Shown in pieces: positions 56,025-64,000 of a DNA stretch of 64,000 bases; positions within the stretch are counted from its first letter, which is position 1; every line of letters begins with the position of its first letter. This DNA is from Metellina segmentata (Eukaryota; Arthropoda; Arachnida; Araneae; Tetragnathidae). The notes under the pieces were generated by a model. The model was not told the DNA's origin and did no database searches. It saw only the letters and a program-made list of their open reading frames with translations. The position numbers and the translations under genes are program-made. Location of the stretch: positions 81,695,627-81,759,626 of the forward strand of contig OX375878.1 of assembly GCA_947359465.1 (NCBI GenBank). Reading direction: 5' to 3'.

Positions 56025-56190
56025 GCCGTGGTGTGGAAGTTTGGAGAATGGGGTGCCAGCTCAGGTGCTGATCTCGTCAAATCTCAAATTTAAGAGGTTT
56101 GTCCTCGGATCTTTCTCTTTGGATTTGATCCCGTACCGTCACCAATAGCCCTTTGTGTGACATCATTAATCGATATTAATCACCTAACAA
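56025..56190 (+). mobile_element. SINE body-2 fragment
   Basis: GGTGTGGAAGTTTGGAGAAT, GGGGTGCCAGCTCAGGTG, GTCCTCGGATCTTTCTC and GATCCCGTACCGTCACCAAT. The head is absent; it abuts the RT relic. Confidence 0.75.
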
Positions 56191-56665
56191 CCAAATTTTG
56201 AGCAAAGTAAAATTATCCTAAAATATGTAACAACATGGCAATTTCATATGAATAGGGTTTGTTAAAGATTGTCAATAACACACAGAAGACGCATAACATT
56301 GTTTTCATCAAAACTGGGCTGGCGACAAAACTTAGAAATCAAGATTACAATGCCAGATTTGTAATCGACAGTTACACTCACACAACAAATTGTGAAATTA
56401 TCAAATTGCGTCTCACTGCGATACTGTTATCGTCGGCTTTTAATTGAAACACACTTAGTCGAAATTTTTAAGGTATGAGTTTGTTTTTATTAGCTTCTCT
56501 AGGGGGACCATTATGTGGTAATCATAGACTACTGGAGTCCACTAATTTATTTGTTGGTTGAATTAAGGTTAGATTTCTTCATGATTAACAAAATTAGTCA
56601 TTAGACTGTAACTGTTCGAAAATTTCCTCATTCGTTTTCTCGTAACTGTTTTTTGACTCAGTATT

Positions 56666-57607
56666 GGCTAATTCCATGCCAAAGTACACCATAACACAGA
56701 ATTTTAAAGTTAGATTTTCATTCATTTTTTCTAAAAAATTATGTTCTTAATAGGTCAAACGTCTGTATTCAAAAGCGGACACAAAGTTTATGTTTTAGAA
56801 TTTGGCAATACCCGGAATCAAAAGTAGAGTTTATATCCACATGGAAGAAAGTGCGTTCATATCAATCATACTCACAATTAAATTTTTGCGCTTTGATAAA
56901 GAAATTTTAAAATTTTCTTGGCCTAAATTAGAGGACATATCTGAAATTGATTTCGGTGATCATTCAGTAAATAAACTCCCTGAACCAGCATTTGATAAAC
57001 GAATGCACTATACATTTTTAAATGTTAAGTTCAATGACTTAAAAATGGGATAATATGTTTTCTATATTTTATTATGCAAGATTAAGAAAAATGTTTCTAT
57101 TGTATGTTTTCTTAGTGTTTCAATTGTCAATAAAAATGTTTCTAACGTATAATTTCTTACTGTTTCAATTGTCACTAAAAATGTTTTTGTGAAGTGTAGT
57201 GTGGGTCACATTTGCCATGTAGTGTGAGTCACAAACGAAATGTCATGTTATAAATTAATTATGTATTTAATTAATTTTTTAATAATCTGGTACTAAAGTA
57301 CAATTATTGGAAGTAACAAAAATTTAAAACAAAATTTTTTGATAATCAACAGAGAAAGAAACAAGAGTTTTTGTATTTAATCAAAGTATCACTTCCCTTT
57401 CATGTAGTGTGGATCACAGCTCAGTTTTCCTCATGTACAGAGAATACCCAGTAAGATAAATGAAATTTAGTAGCTAATATGTGTAAATTAAACCTTTACT
57501 AAAGTAAAACAAGTTGCAAAAATCATTTTACTGTAATAATTTTTTAATGGTAGCTTTAAGATTCAAGTTTAGCTCACTTGTAGTGTGAGTCACGCATGGA
57601 ACTGGCC
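56666..57607 (+). mobile_element. element C: TIR transposon with reiterated GTAGTGTGAGTCAC motifs
   Basis: The ends are GGCTAATTCCATGCC and, inverted, GGCCAGTTCCATGC. The right half has four copies of the motif TGTAGTGTG[GA][GA]TCAC (57196-57210, 57218-57232, 57404-57418, 57579-57594). The left half keeps a weak inverted version (TACACCATAACAC). The layout mirrors element A, and the motifs of the two resemble each other (TAGTGTG, then GACA or AGTCAC). About 0.94 kb; only the end of a coding region remains. Confidence 0.6.
56802..57053 (+). pseudogene. C-terminal fragment of element C transposase
   Basis: The frame reads ..IKFLRFDKEILKFSWPKLED, ISEIDFGDHSVNKLPEPAFD and then YTFLNVKFNDLKMG and a stop. 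I recall the pattern VxF(M/L)...F.WP..ED.......(I/V)...LP.P......Y.F from the C-termini of transposon-encoded proteins whose middle part looks like the fragment in element B; this would be a small beta-rich (Tudor-like) domain, which is inference. The first about 25 codons may not belong to the exon. It has no in-frame stop. Confidence 0.5.
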
Positions 57608-57609
57608 TG

Positions 57610-58930
57610 TTACATTTCTAAGACGAAAATGCATGCCACGAGGCTCGACATCTGTTATAATATTGACGCATAAGGAAAGCAACCATTTTAAATTGGTACT
57701 TTAGTAGAAAAAGAGTCAAAAGTCCATTTGCAAGTTTTTGCAACAATTTTTTTATTATTTTTTATTTTTAATACAGACGTTTTCGAAAGTACTCTCGAAT
57801 ATGTTTCGATAATTTCTTAATGTATTGACAATAGCAGATTTTCACTTTTTATTATGATAATTTTAATCACATTAAAGGGATTTGCGGACATAAAATAATC
57901 AAATTTACAGATTAGTTATTTTTCTACCAAGGTATAAAAACATAAAAACAAAAATAATATGGCTCATTATCGAAATCACTTCCTTCCAATGCTTGAACAA
58001 GCCTTATTTTCAATTTAATATTCATCCGGCACCAAGACCATGAATGGGCACAAGCATCCATATCCAAAAAAAGGACCGAAGCAGACCAAAAAAAGGGAAC
58101 ACTAGCTTTCTTTGGCGGCTTTATCACTGCACCATGGAGCTAAATTATGAATTTCACCTTTGTCCCCTTTACCATTGTCTCATGTAACTCAGTTCCCTTA
58201 TTTCTTACTAATAATAGAGAGGGAAGAAAATTTTCTTTTCAAAGATAAGAAACGTCTCGCATGCCACGAGGCTCCAACAAAAGAAAACTGAGCACCGATT
58301 CCGCCACCGATTCAAAGGACGCCTTCCACGCTCTTAATCCAATCATAATCACGTGCCACGCACAGGCACACGTTCTGTGAGCCCCCTCCATATCTTTTGA
58401 ATCCCTCCCCCCTCAAAAAAGAGTAGAAAAATGGAATTATATTTCATTTCAGGCACGACCACAGTTACAATTCCTTTGTGCGGAATTTTTGTCGGGGTTC
58501 GGTTTAGGTTTTTATTTTGCCCCGTGTGTGAATTGAATTTATGGTAAATTTATTTTCCAGTGATAAGGTTTGTACCTCGCTCTTAAGTCCCGAATTATTT
58601 TGATTATTTCAATGTCTCTTTTTGTGTGTGTTTGCGATGATTTCATTTGGATGGTAAAGAGGAGAATCGTGTGCGAATGCGGAATAAATGTGGGCTTGCG
58701 AGTGTTGCTGTTTTTTGCCTTTGTAATCATATCAAGCTTCAACCTACTGGGAAACAAATATTAATTTCTTTTCGCAATGAAAAGAAACTCGCATGTCTTT
58801 ATGAAATGGGTTGATTGAAGATAACATTAAATTGGCTATCTGTAATCTTTAATGTGCATTTCTATAGACGGGGTGTTTCAAACTTTTGGACGCATATTTC
58901 AAAGAGAGGTAATATCAAAGTATATGGACT
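57610..58930. other. unassigned intergenic sequence
   Basis: GCATGCCACGAGGCTC occurs twice (57634 and 58259), hinting at a small dispersed repeat. No gene homology. Confidence 0.35.
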
Positions 58931-58932
58931 AA

Positions 58933-59201
58933 TTTTTTTTTCCAATGGCAAGGCAGTACAATTGCGAAGACAAATAAAAATACAATACAATACAATAAAA
59001 AAGTACAGAGTTGACCGAGGTCATTTTAGCCTTATACAATTCCAGAAGTGATAGTCACTTGTGAAGGGGCACCAAGTGGGTGGACCATCATTGTCCCTAA
59101 CAAAGTACAGCACAATTTACATCCATGCCCTAACCCGGATCCGAACCAGGAACCTTCCGATCCAGAGGCCAATACCTTAACCACTAGACCGGTTGGTCGG
59201 C
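58933..59201 (-). mobile_element. SINE, head 1 plus body 1
   Basis: Inverted copy of the SINE at 32182. On the plus strand it runs TTTTTTTTCCAATGGCAAGG, (AATAC)n-like, GGGGCACCAAGTGGGTGG, then head 1 reversed with GGATCCGAACCAGGAACC and CCACTAGACCGGTTGGTCGG. Flanks TATGGACTA and TATGTACTG may be a decayed target duplication. Confidence 0.85.
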
Positions 59202-59399
59202 TATGTACTGGTTAAGGGAGATTATTTAAATGGAGGACATATAATTAAACGTACTCCATAGGATAGGGCCAAAACAACCGCCAGATAAAATTCTGATAAT
59301 GAAAAATGTTTAGTCGTCCACCTCAGATGAACATGTATGTTTTTGTTTTCGAAATTAAAAATATTTTATTGAATGTTGATAGGTTGTTTACTTTGATAT

Positions 59400-59490
59400 G
59401 CATTGGAACCAACACAATGGGTTAATGGTGAGTTGCAGGGATCAATCACGGAGGAAAAGATCCAAGTACACCTCGTAATTTTAATATGAG
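59400..59490 (-). mobile_element. SINE body-2 fragment
   Basis: CCAACACAATGGGTTAATGG, GGGATCAATCACGGAGG and CACCTCGTAATTTTAA. Confidence 0.55.
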
Positions 59491-59649
59491 AGGTTGAATA
59501 TTAGGAAATCGTTGGGGGCAAAGTAGATCCACCTCCACGTGGTGCACCTCGGTAACGTTTTTGCGGCTAAATGATCTACAGCTTCTGGCTTTTGCGGTCC
59601 CCCTTTTCAAAATGTAAAGGCAATCATTAAATCAATTTTTAAGAAGAAC

Positions 59650-60029
59650 TTGGAAAAAAATCTTTCAGAAAAGAATTCCCAGAAATCCTGGTGGAAAAAA
59701 ATCCCAAATCTTTTTGACCGGCCTAGAATGAAAGCCGTAGCAGAATATAACCTCGCTACTGGCCACGGATGCCTTGCAAGACATTTGCATCGCATAGGCA
59801 TCCTTGACGATCCACGCTGCAAGCTCTGGAACCTTCAGGAACTCATGTACTATACACACCTGCGACACTGTCCTGCGCTCTTCGCTACAACTTTGTGGGA
59901 ACGATACTGGGAAGCGAGGAACCGAATGGGTCCATAGACTTTCTTCTGTTGCCTTTTTTTTACAATGCTCATGTTCTGTTTTTCGTCTTCACTTTTGTAC
60001 TTTGTACCCGCCATAGGAAATAAAAAAAA
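59650..60029 (+). pseudogene. LINE 3' end: ORF2 C-terminus and A-rich tail
   Basis: The frame reads RPRMKAVAEYNLATGHGCLA, RHLHRIGILDDPRCKLW, then THLRHCPAL and RYWEARNRMGP before a stop at 59935-59937. This is the C-terminus of a jockey/RTE-type polyprotein (AxAxFRLxTGHDCLxxHLHRIGI..P.C.LC......DHLxxCPAL), with one cysteine of the knuckle changed. A 3' UTR of about 80 bases ends GTACCCGCCATAGGAAATAA plus A-run at 60015-60029. This end matches the tail of the head 1/body 1 SINE. The start of the copy is truncated near 59640. Confidence 0.8.
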
Positions 60030-61125
60030 TATTAGGAAATCAAGATTTTGTCTCAGAACATTTGCGTATCAACAGTAATTTTTACTTACTCAACTGTGAA
60101 TTCCCAAATTGATTCAATTCTATATAGGAGGGATGGTAAAGTGATACGAAATTATACGTACATGATAGGTTTTAAAGCAGTGGTCACCTGTAAGTGGTCT
60201 GTTTCCAGTGAGAAAGGTACAAATGTTGACTTCCATCTTACTTCCCCCATGTATTAAAAAAAACGTTTCTTTTCTGTTACCAGTCAACTACTAGAAAAAT
60301 TTAGCCCTCATGATTCAAAAAAATTTTATCTACACCTGATTTTTGTGAAAAGCGTCGTTGACTTTCATATATTCATAAAAGCGATAGTACTTCACTGTAT
60401 GTCGGTTAATGCTTTCGAAATTAAAAATATTTAACAGCGGTTGGAGTTCTCGAATTTTGACATTTTGTGATTACAGCAAGGAACCACTCGAAAAGCTCCA
60501 GTCAAGGATTAGTTCACATGGTCATATTAAGTATTAATGAGTGTTAAAGTGATCCAAAACACACTGGCTTTGTGTCGTAGAATTTCAGTCACACACGCCT
60601 TAGTCCAAGCCACATCGTTCCGCACTAAGTGAAACTGGAACTGGACCCAGTTCTCTTAGAAATAGCAGAATGCATAGTTTGACTCTAAGAAGGCCCAAAA
60701 GAGTTTATACACGCCCTAACATGCTTGTACACGCACGACACATGTTGCTGATGTTTATTATCATAGGAGGGGGTGGTAGAGAGTAGGGGTTGGCGAATGC
60801 TTCTGTCAGCTGGGTAGAGGTCCCGTATTTTTGTTTAGATTTATTCGCTTACTGTGTTCACCGTTCTAATCTTTCCTTACTTTCTGTGTCGAAGTACTTG
60901 TTTTATTGCGTTGTGTTTGATATGTCCTTCATCATTAAACTGTTCAATCTGTCTTCTGCACGATTTGATTTCGACATTTTATAAAGAAACGGTGGAGACC
61001 CCTAGCACTCGCAAAAAAACGAAATGAGCAACTCAGCGTCATATATTACTACCACCAAACGGTCCTGTTTTACCAGATCCAGGACAATTTGCAGGCAGTG
61101 CTCTGCCACTCGTAAAAAATCTTCC
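60030..61125. other. unassigned intergenic sequence
   Basis: No gene or repeat homology; short frames at 60048 and 60790 carry no motif. Confidence 0.35.
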
Positions 61126-61129
61126 GTCG

Positions 61130-61378
61130 CGGTAACGGATTACCAACCGGAGATGGGAAGGACCTGTGCACGTTAAATCTGTCTTGACCTCAAATGTCCT
61201 CACATAGTGGTAGTGTGGAAGTATGGAGAATGGTGTGCCATCTCATGTGTGACCTCGTCTTCTGACTGTGGTTCAAAAAAATGCTGTTTTCAACAGATCT
61301 TTCAATTCGGGTTTGATCCTGTACCGTCGCCAATAGCCCGTTGTGTTACTCTAGTGTGACGTTAATAAAAACATTTAC
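61130..61378 (+). mobile_element. SINE, head 2 (partial) plus body 2
   Basis: GTAACGGATTACCAACCGGA (head remainder), then CTGTGCACGTTAAATCTGTC, GACTGTGGTTCAAA and AGTGTGACGTTAATAAAAAC. Box B is lost. Confidence 0.7.
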
Positions 61379-61737
61379 CTCCCTAAAGCATTTGTAGCCA
61401 CCCCTGGGAAAGAATGTTACTGTCAATGAAAAAAACCGAATCAACTTTGACTAAGATTAGGGTTGTTCAGTTAATTGAGTTCCTTTACAGGTTGATGGCG
61501 TTAGTTGATAGTTGAATTCTATAGAACTAAAGCAACACAGCGGGCTATTGGCTTCTTTAAAGAAAATATCGTTTAATGGTTCCGGTTAATGCCTTGAAAA
61601 TTTGACTGGTTTGGTTTTCTTGGTGCAAGGGGCATATTTGTCCAGACTACGCCAAAGACGAGGTAGACAATATTAATAATGAATATACACAAGCAAGGTT
61701 GCTGACAGTTCACTGGCCGTTGATTTTACGTGGTAGT

Positions 61738-61830
61738 GGATCAACACATCGGGCAACTAGTGACGGATCTCACGGAACGATCTGAGAACAACAGCAACAC
61801 CTAATAATTTGAACCACGGTCGAATAATGA
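61738..61830 (-). mobile_element. SINE body-2 fragment
   Basis: GGATCAACACATCGGGC, AACACCTAATAATTTGAACC and ACGGTCGAATAATG. A still smaller scrap lies at 61528-61552. Confidence 0.55.
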
Positions 61831-61845
61831 AAACCCGCAAGGAGA

Positions 61846-62179
61846 ATGGTAATGGTAATTTTAATTAACGTACTACTAGAGCAACACAACGGGCTATTGA
61901 CGACGGTAGGGGATCAGTCCCTTAAGTGAAAGATCCGAGGTCAACACCTCGTAATTTCGAACCACGGTCAGATGACGAAGCAACACCTGAGCTGTCCCCC
62001 TCTCTCTCCAAACTTCCACACCAACCCAACGTGAGGACTTTTGGCCACGACAGATTAAGGTGTACCAGCCGCCTCTACACCATACGCTTACAAACATCCT
62101 CGCCCATTACAGATTCGAACCGGCAACCTTCCGATCCAGAGGCTAACACCTTAACCACTATACCGGTTGGTAGACCCCT
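61846..62179 (-). mobile_element. SINE, head 1 plus body 2, with 8-bp TSD
   Basis: On the minus strand: head GGTCTACCAACCGGTATAGT, box B GGTTCGAATCTG, the full body, and a (CCATTA)n-type tail. CAAGGAGA flanks it at 61838-61845 and 62180-62187. It is closely similar to 26191-26522. Confidence 0.9.
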
Positions 62180-62212
62180 CAAGGAGAAATACATCCATTC
62201 TACATATAACAC

Positions 62213-62600
62213 AGGGCACGACAAATCTCAGTCGCCATGATCGTCTAAAAAATTTGGTCTGGCTGTTAGATTTTCTGTTTCTGTAAAAAAAAAAAAAAAC
62301 GTTTATTTTTCATGAAAAACAAATTTTTTTTTTTAGGTCATAAAAGGTCGAAAATGGAACAAAATGTCTAAAGTAGATTATAATTGTTATTTTTTATTGC
62401 CTCAGTTATAAGCATAGCTATAAGCATTACTATAAGCATATTATTTACTGCGCGCGTGTGTGTAGTGAGCTCTGCGATATACTCAGCATTCGAAAAATAT
62501 CAGTATATGTATAGCAAGGATCCTGGCTCCTAAAAAAACTGGGCTGGCTACTAATTTTTTTTTTTTGTCATCCCCTGGATTAATACAGTTTTTGAACAGA
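62213..62600 (+). repeat. dispersed repeat family M, copy 3
   Basis: GGGCACGACAAATCTCAG, TTAGATTTTCTGTTTCTGTA, TTTATTTTTCATGAAAAAC, TGCGATATACTCAGCATTCG and GTCATCCCCTGGATTAATAC match copies 1 and 2. Confidence 0.65.
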
Positions 62601-64000
62601 ATGCGAGTCAAGCCCTGATTTAAGATTTCTTGGTATAACGTTCCCTGATATAACGCCGTTAAGAATAGGAACTTGCGCCACCTACAATTCAGAGGTTACC
62701 AGCTCAGTCGGTGAACCTCTAGAGCAACTGTTTCCCAATTATCAAAGTGAGAATATATTCAATATTTCAAGCTGAAAATTTTGACCCTTTCAAACATGAA
62801 TGTCCTTGTGGGATATCTGATGCCTATCATTGGTGGTCTCAGCATTTTTGTTCGATCAAAGAACAGTTCCATGTGGTTAATACAGCTGTTGATATTATCG
62901 ATCACACTCTAATTCTGCAAGTACAGGAGTTCAGAAGGGCGGAAGATCAAGAACTGCATGCTTCTAAAATTGACATTGAGGTCCAGCTCAACAAAAAGTT
63001 ATTCATAGCATTAAAAATTGCAATGCATTCTGAAAATTAAAACTGTCTATCCAGGGAAAAATGTCTTTTCAAACCCACCGATCTTGATTCAACAACCTCA
63101 AGAGCTATCATCACATGCAATTTTATGCGTGAAATCCTTTTAAAATCTTTGAACAACGCGATATGAGAAAATCCACTCTCTCTCGGAATCCAAAAGCTTT
63201 CTGTTGAGGTATGTTTCAAATCTATTTGCTCTGGTGCTTTCGAGAAAGATAAGACACGGAAAGTCACTAAAATTTAGAAATTCTTTCATCTCACACCCTG
63301 GGTAAACAGTCACACGTTTTGGGAGTCTGGCAAAACAATACATATTGCTGAATCGATAGTTTAAGAGTGTTTCTCTTCCATAGGAATCCAATGGAAAACC
63401 ATACTTTTGCATATGGAATTGAAAAGTCTTCATCAGCGTTTTTCTAAACCTGTGAAGCTTGCTACAGCGTTTTTAGACACGTAGCTCCTGTGCCCGGAGC
63501 GATGATCTCTTTTCTTCCAATCTATGCAGACGGTGGGGAAATAACTTTTACACTGTTTGGTGACATGCATCTATTCAAAATTCTAATTGTCTATGTACGT
63601 GTGTAACACCAATCTTGTCTACTTTTACATACTACATTAAACATGCTGAGAAAAACTATTGCTGAAACATATATGTATCTATTTAGGCTTTGTAATTAAA
63701 AAGGGTTCTAATTTTCAATATTTGTAAAAAGTCATCTCGGACTACTAAAATGTATTTTTTAATTTATGGAGATATTTAGCTAAACATTAAAGATAACCAG
63801 TTGTTATGTTTATGTTTTATAACAATAAAATTGGATGCCTAATAACTGATACCAATTCGCTTATTATTATTGTCACGTATAACAGAGCAATCAGATGAAT
63901 CAAGTTACTTATAATTCCAGCATATATAATAGGATACTACTCTCAAAAAGATAAATAGCTTCCGACACCTGGCTGTAGGGATAAGTATTTTACAATCTTC
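62601..64000. other. unassigned sequence to the window end
   Basis: The plus-strand frame 62747-63040 (97 codons, with CPCGISDAYHWW near its start) and minus-strand frames at 63037-63433 have no match I can name. They could be old transposon or host-exon fragments, but sequence alone does not support a call. Confidence 0.3.

Overview
This window looks like AT-rich, gene-poor, repeat-dense animal DNA, most likely from an arthropod. The repeat set (tRNA-headed SINEs, jockey- and CR1/L2-like LINEs, Tc1/mariner, hAT, Helitrons with arthropod-type ends) would fit an arachnid such as an araneid spider, but the species call is inference. I found no intact host protein-coding gene, no functional tRNA or rRNA gene, and no CRISPR or bacterial-type features. 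Almost every open frame that resembles a known protein is a broken transposon or retrotransposon gene. The remaining frames are short and unsupported.

Layout. 1-4 kb: a LINE RNase H fragment meets a (TA)n tract and a Helitron with a classic 3' hairpin-CTAG end, followed by a second Helitron family. 5-6.5 kb: a Harbinger-like MITE, a truncated MITE and a mariner 3' fragment. 8.3-11.5 kb: a DUF659/hAT relic split by an unusual TIR element, then a foldback element. 12-17.6 kb: three Tc1/mariner-type relics and SINEs. 19.4-23.8 kb: a nest, in which a ZMYM1-type hAT element with recognisable ends contains a full-length but dead Tc1 element and a MITE. 24-29.2 kb: a SINE cluster, the second Helitron copy and a probable LTR-retrotransposon primer-binding site. 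29-34 kb: TTAA-flanked MITEs, a SINE with a perfect target duplication and another dispersed repeat. 36.4-38.4 kb: a 1.3 kb TIR element with a matching empty site nearby. 40.2-41.1 kb: a minisatellite of about 70 bp units. 41.7-42.7 kb: a diverged tandem duplication. 44.5-49.2 kb: more MITEs. 50.9-52.1 kb: a Tc1 fragment fused to an inverted Helitron copy. 55.6-56.2 kb: a CR1/L2-like RT fragment. 56.7-57.6 kb: a second element of the unusual type. 58.9-62.6 kb: SINEs and the 3' end of the LINE that probably mobilised one of them.

Three remnants deserve most attention: 8726-10040, 37040-38339 and 56666-57607. Each has terminal inverted repeats, several internal copies of its own terminal motif, and a fragment that fits one large transposon-encoded protein family (a middle region with DTCxxCD and NLPTPN motifs, and a C-terminal FxWPxxED region). 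I infer one superfamily of cut-and-paste elements with reiterated subterminal motifs. The SINEs are also notable: two tRNA-like heads and two bodies occur in at least three combinations, and one SINE shares its 3' tail with a LINE in the same window. Several non-repetitive, homeodomain-site-rich stretches (around 4.8-5.3, 18.8, 43.9-44.4, 46.2-46.4, 49.4-50.2 and 54.2-54.7 kb) may be regulatory DNA.
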